A stretch of DNA of 64,000 nucleotides, from assembly GCA_031308135.1 (NCBI GenBank), contig JAHLJT010004567.1:32182213-32246212 (forward strand), written 5' to 3'. Source of the DNA: Acheta domesticus (Eukaryota; Arthropoda; Insecta; Orthoptera; Gryllidae). A program made the translations under genes and the position numbers. Of the stretch, positions 1 through 10,419 are shown piece after piece. Position 1 is the stretch's first letter, and each line of letters begins with the position of its first letter. The notes beneath the pieces were generated by a model, which did no database searches, was not told the DNA's origin, and saw nothing but the letters and a program-made list of their open reading frames with translations.

Positions 1-304
1 AAATGAATTCTTGGAAACAGAAACCCTCGCTGTACATTAGTTGGTTTTGTTGACCTTCCTGATGTATTTGTTGGCATTTCAAAAACCAATTTTTTCACTT
101 CGTGGTACAACATTCTTCCCATGATCAATAAATTGATGCTGAAATGCGGAAATATTATCACATTGTGTCGATATTTTTGTTAAATAGTGTAATATTTAAG
201 TAATAATATTATAAATACTGTATATGAATAATATTTTCAGACGTGTGTTATATTGCTTCCATTGTAATGTTTTTACAAAAAAGTGCAAACAATAATAGTC
301 TATA
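1..304. other. AT-rich unique sequence, nothing recognised
   Basis: No coding potential, repeat or RNA signal that I can support. Short ORFs here have no recognisable domain. Confidence 0.6.
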
Positions 305-752
305 AATGACAACATCGTTGTCCGAAAAGCCCTAGAGTTCGAATTCCTACGTGAAGGATTTTCCACATTAGATAGCGACATTAAATTAGGCGAATTAATT
401 CGCTTTTCTAGGAGAATTCTAGCGGCCGTCTTCCCAGATCATGGTCCTTCCAATCAATACCCCTACACAGACGAATGTCTCGCACTGACTTAGAACCCTA
501 TCAAACGGGTCGTGTACCGCGAGCGATATTTCCTTCCTCATTCTTATGCCCTCCTCTCCTTTTCACACCCTTGCAAGCACTACAAAACCATATATGTCGG
601 AGAGACCAGTCAGGATATTAGTGCTTGTCCCACAGTGACCCCTCTGGGGAGGAACCTGATGGAAGGAAACCCCGCAAGCCTACTTTAGCTCTGCGCTAAA
701 TCTCACTTTCTCCCGGGAGATGAACACAGTCATCTTCTTACACTAACGGTAC
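305..752 (+). repeat. SINE-A copy 1, interrupted at its 3' end
   Basis: This is a degraded member of the dispersed family that I call SINE-A. It has a B-box-like AGTTCGAATTCC near 334, the family block GAATTCTAGCGGCC at 414-427, a pyrimidine-rich middle, the block GGAGAGACCAGTC and a late CACTAACGGTAC. The same blocks occur in the same order at 44937-45493. The copy stops at GGTAC exactly where a TA-flanked foldback element begins (753). In other copies the text continues ACGGTACTAATGACC, so the foldback element probably landed in that TA. SINE-A sequence does not resume on the far side, so part was lost. Confidence 0.7.
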
Positions 753-989
753 TATAGTGCGATTTTTGTAACCTTGCCCCTCAAGGCCCGTCTTCACGAT
801 GGAATATGCCATGGTATTTCGCGTCTTTCTCAGTCGTGCCGCTAGATATCGCATGATTGCGACCGCATCAAGCAGTGTTTACGATCATGAGACATCTAGC
901 GGCTCGAGCGAGAAAGACACGAAATGCCGTGTGATATTCCATCGTGGCCACAGGAGCTTGAGGGGCAAAGTAATAAAAATCGCACTATA
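753..989. mobile_element. Foldback MITE, Tc1/mariner-like (TA target), copy 1
   Basis: The element begins TATAGTGCGATTTTT and ends AAAAATCGCACTATA, a perfect 15-bp terminal inverted repeat that includes a TA target duplication on each side. The inversion continues inward through CCCTCAAG/CTTGAGGG, GGAATAT/ATTCCATC and TTTCGCGTCTTTCTC/GAGAAAGACACGAAA, so almost the whole element folds back on itself. The small ORF across it is a by-product of the palindrome. Two relatives lie at 2691-2919 and 58107-58363. TA duplication and AT-rich inner termini fit the Tc1/mariner superfamily; no transposase is present. Confidence 0.85.
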
Positions 990-1070
990 ATTATAATTAT
1001 CTATGTTGTCGGCGCTCGCGGCGTATGTACTCGCTCTCCCTTTAAATCAGAGGAGTTGGGCGATAATGCG

Positions 1071-1462
1071 GCGGTGATTGTGTAGCGGTTAGCGTAACGG
1101 ACTGCTATACTATACTGTATACTGCTATACCCTACTATGGTTCAAACCCGATCGAAGCCGTGGATTTTTAGGGGCAAAAAAATCCTTCGTACGCCTTCCT
1201 TCGGAGGGGAAGTAAAGCCGGCTGTCCCATGTTAGTAGATTTACTTGTAGATCTACTTACTACTAGATTATGTAAAAGATCCTCAAGCCTCTGAGCAAAA
1301 TTCAAATCGCCGGCTTCGTCGCCTCAATAATACCTTCTTTCCGCCAGTTGATGTTGACCAGCAAAATCTGCGTGGTCAGACGGAAGAGCAGGCCTCATGG
1401 CCTGAGTCTCGCCACGTAAAATAACGCAATTCAATTCAATTCAATTCAATTCAATAATATCC
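1071..1462 (+). repeat. tRNA-derived SINE (type C) with ATTCA pentamer tail
   Basis: The 5' part has a pol III A-box-like TGTAGCGGTTAGCG (about 1081-1094) and a near-consensus B box GGTTCAAACCC at 1139-1149, the layout of a tRNA-derived SINE head. A non-tRNA body of about 270 bp follows and ends in a tandem (ATTCA)n array at about 1427-1457. A poly-pentamer in place of poly-A is common in insect SINEs. The head has an insertion of TATAC-type repeats between the two boxes, so a functional promoter is doubtful. This sequence is distinct from SINE-A and SINE-B. Confidence 0.75.
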
Positions 1463-1830
1463 ATGAGGAGCGTGATTGCAACGTTTCGCGTCGTCTCGTC
1501 TTCCCGGCCTGCACGGACCACCCGCTTCGCAGTCATTCCTTCGCGCGCGGGCGGTGCGGGCTATGGGGGCGGCGCGGGCGGTGAAGGAGGTGGGGCGATA
1601 TGGGCGGCGCGGGCGACAGGCGGCGTGGGCGCGTGCGCAGTAGGTCAAGCCGTTGGGCGCCGTCTGGACGCCGCCGCCGGGGCTCGAACCACGCGCTGAC
1701 GCAAGGACAGCCGCGAAAGCTGCAGGCGGAGGCGTTATGTCACCCCAGCGCGCGGCGACGACGCATGCGGCTGGGGTCGCAATGATCGCCAGATTGCGCT
1801 TCATTCGATTGGCTCAAAATGTGGTCGATC
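1463..1830. other. GC/CpG-rich patch
   Basis: An abrupt GC- and CpG-rich stretch in AT-rich surroundings. Overlapping ORFs run on both strands because stop codons are rare in GC-rich DNA. None shows a domain. Confidence 0.7.
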
Positions 1831-2611
1831 AATCGTATTGAATTGAGTTATAAACCACAATTTTAACTGTTCGCGCCAATCTATATTTTAGGTATGTTTT
1901 GTTCCAAATCAATTCTCAATCAATTTCATTAATGTAATGAAATTTATTTTGAATATCAAACAGAATAAATTAAATGATTTGATATAGGGAGTATGAAGTA
2001 GAAGCAAAACAAAAAAACACAAAAAATCAAGCGAAAAAATTATTAATTAAATCAAACTACAAGTCCGCAAACTACATGACCTGTTCGTTCATAACATCAT
2101 TTCATTTTCAAACTGTTAAAAGCTGCAGAGATCTGGCTATGGCGTCAGCATTACAGTCGTGATTAGAGTTCCTCAGAACTGTGCATTTACTCACGGCGGA
2201 AGTACAGAATATCCTCATCAGCCGTCTATTGACACTGTTTATTTGACAAATTCGCCCTAGCACAGGGTTGATCCCGCCCCCGGAGGCCACACGAGCCTAC
2301 GCGTGACGCACGACTCTGCACACGGCACGGCTGTCATGTGATCCGAACACATAAAACCCCTTGTCGTCCCTCCAGGATCTCTCTTGATCTGTGCTCTCTG
2401 TGAGCACTGCGCTTGGTGTGTTCTTGGTACTATGCATTCTGGCGCGACTGTCTGAGGTCGAGACTGTCTTCAATGATCACCAGTTCGATGTTGGAGATCG
2501 CATTTGGCATTAACCTTCACTTAAAATGTAACTAGGGCCATTAGCCCAACAACCATTCCATTGCACATGCAATCATCTACCTCACAATAAACTAGGTTAA
2601 GTCGATGTGTG

Positions 2612-2617
<6 letters not shown>
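1831..2617. other. AT-rich unique sequence, nothing firm
   Basis: No recognisable gene. Around 2340-2360 there is ACATAAAACCCC, a weak TATA-like string, followed by C/T-rich DNA, but no LTR ends or downstream coding region support a promoter. Confidence 0.5.

Positions 2618-2652
<35 letters not shown>
2618..2652. repeat. (GT)n microsatellite
   Basis: Uninterrupted GT dinucleotides run over about 35 bp. Confidence 0.97.
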
Positions 2653-2654
<2 letters not shown>

Positions 2655-2690
2655 CGATTGGACTCCAAGATCTTAGGAAATATCTTTCTG

Positions 2691-2919
2691 TATACTTCGA
2701 TTTTTCTATCTTGGCGCACGGGCGGGGGTGTCAATAAAATGGCATATCTCACGGTATTTCGCGTCGTTCTCGGTTGTGCCGCATGATCGCGACTGTATGG
2801 AACAGTACTGGTGATCGTGCGACTCCTGGCAGCACAACGGAGAACGACGCGAAATACCATGAGATATTCCATTTTATTGACACACCCCCGTGCGCCAAGA
2901 AAAAAAAAACCGAAGTATA
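2691..2919. mobile_element. Foldback MITE, Tc1/mariner-like, copy 3 (divergent)
   Basis: The ends TATACTTCG and CGAAGTATA are inverted. The arms continue through CTTGGCGCACGGGGG-like sequence, TCAATAAAATGG and TATTTCGCGTCGTTCTC, which pair with their complements near 2850-2900. The inner arm (TATTTCGCGT, GATCGCGACTG) matches the elements at 753-989 and 58107-58363. The outer 40 bp differ, so this is a subfamily. A run of ten A near the right end breaks the symmetry. Confidence 0.75.
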
Positions 2920-3124
2920 GGTTGTAGGAAGTCCCGATCCCTCTCAGCGAGTTGCTCTCCTCTCATCCTGACTAACCCAATAGATAAGTAGCCCCTCAAC
3001 CGTGTCACCAGGCTGCTGCAAACGCAGGCGCGGTGAGTTGCCGCTTCCGCCGCCGCGTTGTTCGGCGCGTGGGCGGGCGCGAGGCTGCTTTCCTTCTCGC
3101 TCGTGACAAAGCCCGTCTGGGCGG

Positions 3125-4018
3125 CCGCCCCGCGCCGCCCCGCGCCGCCCCGCGCCGCCCCGCGCCGCCCCGCGCCGCCCCGCGCCGCCCCGCGCCGCCC
3201 CGCGCCGCCCCGCGCCGCCCCGCGCCGCCCCGCGCCGCCCCGCGCCGCCCCGCGCCGCCCCGCGCCGCCCCGCGCCGCCCCGCGCCGCCCCGCGCCGCCC
3301 CGCGCCGCCCCGCGCCGCCCCGCGCCGCCCCGCGCCGCCCCGCGCCGCCCCGCGCCGCCCCGCGCCGCCCCGCGCCGCCCCGCGCCGCCCCGCGCCGCCC
3401 CGCGCCGCCCCGCGCCGCCCCGCGCCGCCCCGCGCCGCCCCGCGCCGCCCCGCGCCGCCCCGCGCCGCCCCGCGCCGCCCCGCGCCGCCCCGCGCCGCCC
3501 CGCGCCGCCCCGCGCCGCCCCGCGCCGCCCCGCGCCGCCCCGCGCCGCCCCGCGCCGCCCCGCGCCGCCCCGCGCCGCCCCGCGCCGCCCCGCGCCGCCC
3601 CGCGCCGCCCCGCGCCGCCCCGCGCCGCCCCGCGCCGCCCCGCGCCGCCCCGCGCCGCCCCGCGCCGCCCCGCGCCGCCCCGCGCCGCCCCGCGCCGCCC
3701 CGCGCCGCCCCGCGCCGCCCCGCGCCGCCCCGCGCCGCCCCGCGCCGCCCCGCGCCGCCCCGCGCCGCCCCGCGCCGCCCCGCGCCGCCCCGCGCCGCCC
3801 CGCGCCGCCCCGCGCCGCCCCGCGCCGCCCCGCGCCGCCCCGCGCCGCCCCGCGCCGCCCCGCGCCGCCCCGCGCCGCCCCGCGCCGCCCCGCGCCGCCC
3901 CGCGCCGCCCCGCGCCGCCCCGCGCCGCCCCGCGCCGCCCCGCGCCGCCCCGCGCCGCCCCGCGCCGCCCCGCGCCGCCCCGCGCCGCCCCGCGCCGCCC
4001 CGCGCCGCCCCGCGCCGC
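3125..4018. repeat. Perfect 10-bp GC satellite array (about 89 units)
   Basis: A 10-bp unit (CCCCGCGCCG on the + strand) repeats without a visible substitution for about 894 bp. Because 10 is not a multiple of 3 and no frame contains a stop, the array makes long open frames on both strands (reading APPRAAPRRP on + and GAGRRGAARG on -). These are not genes. The minus strand has a GGGG run every 10 bp. The array is flanked by GC-rich non-repeat sequence on the left and AT-richer DNA on the right. Confidence 0.95.
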
Positions 4019-4835
4019 GCAGTTGCGAAAAACCTCTGGGAAGTGATTTGCAGAGTGACATTTCAAAGGAGCCGGGCCATTTCGGCTCGCTTCGTGAATT
4101 GTTGTTTCGACACGTGCGACTGATACACAGAAACCGTCTGCGAAATAGAAATAGAAAATGAGATACGGCTCGCTTACATCTGTTGCTGAGGCGGAGGGAG
4201 AGAGAGGCAGCGATATGAGAAGGCGAGGAAATCACGCTGCCCAATAAAACGTATGGGAACGGGGGTTAATGGGGGCATCGCAAATCCGTGAATGGATGAC
4301 GAAACCGCGCACGTGTTTTTGAAAGACTTTTATTTCTGTATTGTTTGCTTGAGCATTCTTACTGGAACGTGGGAACTTCGTTTTCGAAACGATCGTATTT
4401 CTCGACGTTTCAGAACGAAGCGCCTTTTGTTCTTCTTGGGGTCCTCGGGCCGTGACTTCACTGTTCAAGATCAATGGCTCGTTAATATTTAGGTTTCCTA
4501 GGACCTCGACCGTCAGTTATGAGGGGTCCGATGCATTGTATCCAGTTTCTTTGTAAAGAGAAATATGGCCCGTTGGTGGCATTACGTTTCAATTCCAAGG
4601 CCATTAAGAGGCTTTAGACGTCACAATCTCGTCGTCCATGGTTTTAACAGCTATTATTCAATTTTTCGTATGCAAAATATTCCGGTTTGTCATGCTGTTG
4701 TAATTCTTTATTGAGAACGACACTTTAATTTTCATTATGATTTAATTTTCCAATATGTAATGCGAGTTTAAAATAATGACCTCAAATTCTATCTTCTTCA
4801 AATTTATTTAGATGTTCCCAGTGTAGTAAACATCC
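4019..4835. other. Unique sequence, nothing recognised
   Basis: No repeat family, RNA or domain-bearing ORF detected. Confidence 0.5.
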
Positions 4836-4940
4836 CGTTGTAGATAATAACTACAAAAGCTAATATCAACAAATTCCGTTGTACAAAGCGTTGTAGAATA
4901 ACTACAAAAGCTAACATCAACAAATTCCTTTCTACAAAGC
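4836..4940. repeat. Two-copy 53-bp tandem repeat
   Basis: CGTTGTAGA..ATAACTACAAAAGC at 4836 recurs at 4889 and continues through ATCAACAAATTCC and TACAAAG in both copies, with a few substitutions and a 2-base indel. Each unit starts with a small inverted repeat (TTGTAG/CTACAA). Confidence 0.85.
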
Positions 4941-5282
4941 AGAACGAATAGTTGGAAAATAGTTTCGATTCGTACTGCTGTGTAGACTTGCATCAGCTGT
5001 CGCCTTACTTAGCCTCGTGACAACTCTTGGGCAAGTCGAACGAGCCTTCATAGTTTGAGACGGAATAAGAGACAAAAAGACATCCTCCCGTTTCCAAGGC
5101 GCCCACTCGACCATAAAGTACATAACTATTCTCTCGTAATGTTGCCTTGTCACGAACAGCCGCCTCCGAAAAGGGCGACTGCAGCAGTGGAAGCCACCCG
5201 AGCGCACGATTGCGACGATGCCTGCAGAAACAGTGAATGCAGCGGCCAAGTAGTTATCCAGAAGCACGTGCTGTTTACTGTG

Positions 5283-5542
5283 CAGGGGCAGCTCCAGCCG
5301 ATCATTTGCGAGCGGGGGGATCTTGTTAAATATTAAAATTTATTATTTAATAAACATTTTTCAAAAGTTAATATAATTGTTAATGTATTGTATATTATTT
5401 GTGTAGTGTATATATGATACCATACAGTATTTTTTTAAAATAATTACATAAATCTAACATTAATAAATATTTAAATCAATTTAGCAAAATCTCAGGTCCT
5501 GGGGAGGGGGAGAAATGGCATGGCCCCCACGGGCTCCCACTG
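5283..5542. mobile_element. Probable non-autonomous hAT element, degraded
   Basis: The left end CAGGGGCAGCTCCAGC and the right end GGGCTCCCACTG (CAGTGGGAGCCC on the other strand) form imperfect hAT-style termini starting with CAG. The 8-bp flanks are TTACTGTG and TTACTACT, of which the first five match, as expected for an old 8-bp target duplication. The interior is very AT-rich with no coding capacity. Confidence 0.55.
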
Positions 5543-5556
5543 TTACTACTCCACTC

Positions 5557-5600
5557 AATAATATCACCACTCTACACGACTGTAGAGTGGTGATATTATT
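5557..5600. other. Perfect 20-bp hairpin with 4-base loop
   Basis: Positions 5557-5576 are exactly complementary to 5581-5600, with loop CGAC. It is AT-rich at the base with a GTGGTGA core. No T-run follows, so this is not a bacterial-style terminator. It could be a cruciform, a tiny foldback element or a small-RNA precursor. Confidence 0.95.
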
Positions 5601-5729
5601 ACTAGAGATATTTGGACATTGATTAGGAATATTCTTCCGGAGTTACCAATTTTTTTTTATATCTTGTTCGTTTGTTTTTTAACTAATATCTCGGAATAAC
5701 TAATTTCCTATTGATTAAAAGAGCGCTTC

Positions 5730-5791
<62 letters not shown>
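5730..5791. repeat. Compound (TA)n(GA)n microsatellite
   Basis: About 12 TA units pass directly into about 20 GA units. Confidence 0.97.
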
Positions 5792-5794
<3 letters not shown>

Positions 5795-5804
5795 ATATAT
5801 CCCA

Positions 5805-6600
5805 GGGCCGCGCGGTTTCCGTTCCCGAATGTGGCACATTTTGGGCGCGGAGCGGTCGCAAGGAAGCGGTGTTACGCGGCGCGCGCGTCTTTTATGGTCG
5901 AGTAGCTGAGCAGCGGCGCCTGGGAGCGCCGCCCGCCACGGCGGCGGGGCGGCCTTGGGCGCCGGAACTGCGCCCGCGCCAGCCGGAGAACCAACGGTTC
6001 CCGCTCGCGCGGCGAGGAGGGGGCGGCCGGGGCACTGGGTGGCAGGGAGAGGAGGTGCGGGCGGGGTGGGACAGCAAGGGACGGGACGCGGCGTGGCGGG
6101 GTGGGATGGTGTGAGGCCTACGGGGAGGGACTGGCGGAGTGGCGGGTCGGGGCATGTGTGGCGGGGTGGCATGGACGGGGCGGGGACGGGCAGGAGGGGA
6201 CGAGGCGGGTCGGGGCATGCGGGGCGACATGAGAAGGGACGGGGTGGGGTAGGACGGGGCGGAATGGGGGGGGGCGCGAGTCCTGGATAGTGGAGCGGAC
6301 GGGGTGGGGCGCGGAGGATCGGCTGTGCGGGGCGGGGCGGCATGAACAGAGCGGGGAGGGCTAGGGCGGGGCGGGAGACGAAGGGGCGGGGCAGGACGGG
6401 GCGGGATGGGACTGGGCTGACATGGCGAGGTGGGACGGGGCGGGGCGGTGGGACGGAGCAGGGCGGTGGGTCGGAGGGGGCGGTGAGATTGAGCGGGACG
6501 GAGTAAGCGGGGGCGTGGCGGGCGGAGATCGGACGGGGCTGGGCGGGGAGATGTGGGACGGAGAAAGGCGGAGCCGGGAGCGGCGGCGCCGTTCTCAGAG
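5805..6600. repeat. CpG-rich patch grading into a G-rich degenerate minisatellite
   Basis: The first 200 bp are CpG-rich. From about 6010 the + strand is an irregular repetition of GGGACGGGGCGG-like units with strong G over C skew. Many G3-G6 runs make G-quadruplex folding plausible. The 269-303 aa proline-rich minus-strand frames across it are composition artefacts. Confidence 0.8.
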
Positions 6601-8380
6601 GGCTTTGCCTCCGCAACCGGAAGAGCCGCGTAGTCGCGTCGACGCCCACGCCTCCTGTGAACGAGATTCCTTCGTTCCGAGAAGCCTCGCAGTGCTGACA
6701 CAAAAGATGGTTTACTGTTCTTCCGTGAACCTCTATCCTCAGATGTTTATCAAAAAATTGTGGAATGTTAGTACATTTTAGTCGTAGATATAATCATAAA
6801 GCATACCAAAGCAGTGGAGAGATCTCACGATTTTAATGTGTGCGAACTCATCTAAATCAATGGAGTACCAAGAAATTTTATCCCTCAGCTGTTATACATC
6901 CATCTGGCTAGATGATGATCTTGCATAATGCGTAACGTGTTCGATATTTGTGTAATGCTCAATTTCAAAATCACAAAATTGTAAACTATTTTTTGTGATC
7001 TCTTACTATATTGATACGAATTCGGAGTTGTGAAGCGTTATAGGATATTGACATTTTTTTCTCGTTCTCATTTGATTATTGGCGTGCTTTAATTGTCAAT
7101 TATTATGAACAGTTCGTCTTTTGAAATGTTTTGTGGAACTTCGGAATGGGGAAGACAAATTTTGGTGCTCACTGTTTCTTTATAGCTGGGCTTTCCTTTT
7201 ATCGGGAAGACCGACAGTGTACCTGAGGTGTGTCTGGTGATGAGCAACATTTAATGTTGTGTCGTTTATTAGAGATATGTGTCAAATTGGGGAAAGAGGC
7301 AATTTTTCGATAATTGCGAGACGTCGGCCTCTTGTTGAACGTCAAATCTACATTATTACAAAATTTAGACGTTATTACAAAATTTTAAATTGTGTTCAAT
7401 TTTTTGTATATTGATATTTTTTAAATATTGATAACATGCCGATTTGTTGCGTATAAGTGACCTGTGCTAAAAACTTATTACTACGTTAGAAGATAATGCG
7501 CTTTTCCTGATGTACTAATTTGAAAATTTAACCAGAGAATTTAGGAAAACCTTTGAAACAACTCCTTCCTCTTTGCACATTTGGATTCCTTGGAGTGTGA
7601 ACATCCTACTCATCAACGGCGCTGTTTCTGCTCCCAGTTTCTTGGGCTGCAATTCGGTCGCGGCCCGGCTCCCTCAGATCGCAAATTTGCATAGAAGAAG
7701 TCGTGAGATGTGTTCGCGGGCGCACTCGTGTACGCTTTCTGCACGTTTGTGAAAATGCAGCAGACCGAGTTGTATGTGCGAAGACTCGGCAACACACATT
7801 TCAACACTCTTTCTTGAAACGAAGACGAAAACGAGTTCTCGCAACTGGGTAACGTTGAATACATTTTTCAACTACGTCCAGTTGCGTGCATAAAAGATAG
7901 AAATGCAAATTTGACTATTAACTTTCTTTAACAGTAAAAGTTGTCTCCGAGTAGTGGTCGTAGAGACATGCAAACAATTAAGCGTTTTCTATTGGCATTT
8001 TCTGCTTACTTCTGTGTTAGAGAATTGAGTTAGTGGACCCATATGTATTTATTTCCTTATATATAATTTACGAGAAACCAAATACGTCCGTCTGACCTGT
8101 AGAGCGCAGAAAGGGATATCTGGGCTTGGTCCCCACCCCGATCTTCGGCTTTTTAGAAGCGTTTTACTTGTAGTACCATTCGTTCTCTTAATGATTAGGA
8201 ATATTTTTATGTATTATTTTATTGCAGATTAAATTATAATGTACGAAAGATTACAACATGTAGAGTTTGTATTCAAGTTTGTTACATTATACAAGGCTAC
8301 TCATTTTCAAAGAAAACATAATCATCTTCTGTATTACCTACCACATACAATGTATGTATTTAGCGTCGATTGTCCGACTT
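6601..8380. other. AT-rich sequence without recognised features
   Basis: Only short ORFs without domains. About 7610-7870 is less AT-rich, with three overlapping minus-strand ORFs that I cannot assign. Confidence 0.5.
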
Positions 8381-8384
8381 TGCC

Positions 8385-8630
8385 AGTTAGTTACCCCTCA
8401 TGCTGGCCCCCTTATGCCGGCTCCCTCATGCCTGGGGCTACTTTAATTCCCACGCTTGGAGGGGGTGAAAGAGACATGTGGCGAATACGACACATTCCCC
8501 CCACCGTGACTTGCAACCTCGCCCTGCCTGAGCTTTTCTTCGTCGCAAAGCTACAGAAACTGAGGCAATTTTAAAGAAAAGCCCCAACTCTACTCTACTC
8601 CATTTTGTCCCTACCGGGAATCGAACCCGG
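8385..8630 (-). repeat. Possible tRNA-related SINE fragment, minus strand
   Basis: At 8614-8630 the minus strand reads as a perfect T-arm, stem CCGGG/CCCGG around TTCGATT, matching a pol III B box. No matching D-arm or acceptor 5' strand lies upstream on that strand, so it is not an intact tRNA. The adjoining 230 bp would be the body of a truncated tRNA-derived SINE. No second copy is visible in the window. Confidence 0.4.
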
Positions 8631-8818
8631 ACATAAAATATAACTTCGTTATACCTAAATTATTAATTAACATAGTTCAAGTGGATACTAGTAATTTTTT
8701 ATGTCACCATTCCCGTCCCCTTGTTGGGAGCTATACGCTCGGAGAATATGTTCTGCAGTCATATAGAATCAACACCCAGGGGCCCATTGGTCAGGCCAAC
8801 CAATTCTTTGAACAAATG

Positions 8819-9059
8819 TGTGGTCACGGGGTAATAGTTAAGTCAATTTTTGATGAAATTGGGTTAAGTACTAAAAATACTAGTTAAGTATCTACATTTT
8901 ATTTAGTAAAAATATCGAATTCAAACCTTGACTCCTTAACGAGAAAAACTCGTCGGGAAATAGCGTTGAGTATAGGAAAAAGCGTTGGCCCAATAATCTA
9001 ACCCTTGTTTTATCCAAACTAAGACTTTTTGACTGAAGAACTTTTACCCCATGACCACA
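8819..9059. mobile_element. MITE with TGTGGTCA termini, full copy
   Basis: The left end TGTGGTCACGGGGTAATAGTT pairs with the right end AACTTTTACCCCATGACCACA, about 20 bp of imperfect inverted repeat. The right half (TTAACGAGAAAAACTCG.., AGGAAAAAGCGTTGG, AATAATCTAA, CCAAACTAAGA) is shared with 38745-38892. It has no coding capacity and a target duplication is not clear. Confidence 0.7.
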
Positions 9060-9089
9060 GAAATTTAATTACTAGTAATTTTGTTGAAT

Positions 9090-9380
9090 GAAATAGCTGC
9101 CTCGCCGTGGAATCGTCAAAGCGAACCGGAGACCCTGCCGCATCCGGATCGCCTCACGCAAGACACCATCTTGCGGGGCAAGGGGAAGGTGATTTGAATA
9201 ACAAAGCAGCTCTTCAGCCCCCTAAGCCAACCTGAATGCCACTGGCGCCCGGCACCCTGCCTCCCCCGGGGTGAACGCTTTGTCAACCCCCGAGCCGTCG
9301 ACCAGGGCGGGCCTTCGCGGCGCTGGCAAACAAGAGCTGACATGATCCTCGCCGGGCCAATAAAGCAGGACATTCAGTGA
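9090..9380. other. GC-rich patch
   Basis: A GC-rich island with an 85-codon minus-strand frame that shows no domain. Confidence 0.55.
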
Positions 9381-10039
9381 AACGGGAGGAATTGCGCGAT
9401 CGTTTTACCGCATGCTCGTGCACTGTTCACGCACGTTCGTTGATATTTTGATTTGTAAACGTACATTTTCATTATGAGCATTCTCTTAAATTCTGAGTTA
9501 AGTCACAAGAAATAATACATTTCGTTTTACTTTGCCAATGCATTCATGTGATCAGTTGACCGAACTTCATTGAATGCGTCACCTCTCCTGTAGAAATGAT
9601 AGAGATCCTGTATAGTTTATATCCCTAATATCGCCTAATCGCCCTATCGCCTATCGCCTAATAAGAAAAAATATATTGTATTAAAAATACATCAGTAAAA
9701 TCTATAATTGGGGGTTGCAGTGCTGTGAGAAAGTAACTTATAAACCGCTATCAGCGAGAGCAGTTTCCAATCACATTTAGAAGATGAATCAGCAAGCTCA
9801 ACAAAGCATGCAAATGGGAGAGAGTCTCTCACGTCAGTATTAGGCCCCCTATTGTAACATTCCCCTCACGTATATAAAAACCACCCCATTTAGATACACA
9901 CAGCACTCAAATAAATTAGATCGCTTTCGGGATGCACTTACAGTTGAAGACTTTTCCCACGCACTTAACAAAATCGTTATTGGCAATATATTTCCAAACG
10001 ACAGCTCTTCAGTAAGGAGCAAAAAGTTAGGTGATGTGG
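9381..10039. other. AT-rich sequence; TATA-like string at about 9870
   Basis: A string GTATATAAAAACC lies near 9870, with AATAAA about 35 bp downstream. That arrangement occurs in LTRs, but no LTR ends or coding region accompany it. Nothing else is recognised. Confidence 0.3.
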
Positions 10040-10403
10040 TACCAAGCGGTGGAGGCGAATACCGGAGCAGTACTTAAACAAACTGGCCACGGACCGCGCG
10101 CGATCTTATCTTCCCCTTCCTTCTCCTATCCCACCCCTTACTTACACTAACATGCACTACACTTATCGTACACGCTGGGAGACCCTTCGAGAGCTTAGAG
10201 TTTGTCCCGACTGAGGCGGTGCCCCGGTGGTGGGAGATATCTGGTTGGGGAAAACCCTGCTAGCCGACGGTAGGTCAGCGCCGGATCTCGCCACCCAGCG
10301 GTGGAAGTCACCGTCACCCCATGAGGAAGAAACATGCACTACAGTTACGGAACTAAAGACCTTAGCCGTTGACGAGCCCGGAACCACTAGCAACCAACCA
10401 ACG
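10040..10403 (+). repeat. SINE-A copy 2, 5' truncated
   Basis: Shares with the 44937 copy the blocks AGGCGAAT(A/G)CCGGAGCAGTAC, ACTAACATGC(A/T)CTAC, GGCGGTGCCCCG, GGTCAGCGCCGGATCTC and a 3' end ACGGAACTAAAGACCTTAG. It ends in AACCACTAGCAACC with no clear poly-repeat tail. The tRNA-like head is missing. Confidence 0.85.
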
Positions 10404-10419
10404 GTGGTACGATAACTAC

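Noticed and set aside
799..990. Small ORF MEYAMVFRV..., with look-alikes at 2597-2872 and 58164-58364
   Set aside because: The similarity is explained by the foldback MITE arms, not by a gene family.
2290..2530. Possible solo LTR with TATA-like ACATAAAACC
   Set aside because: No TG...CA ends, target duplication, primer-binding site or second copy seen.
2874..4244. Long ORFs (337-456 codons) on both strands over the GC satellite
   Set aside because: They arise because a stop-free 10-bp unit is open in every frame. The translation is a pure repeat with no domain.
8614..8630. Intact tRNA gene on the minus strand
   Set aside because: Only a T-arm is present. No D-arm, anticodon arm or matching acceptor strand could be found.
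9840..9960. TATATAAAA plus AATAAA as an LTR or gene promoter
   Set aside because: No accompanying coding region or LTR boundaries; such strings are frequent in AT-rich DNA.
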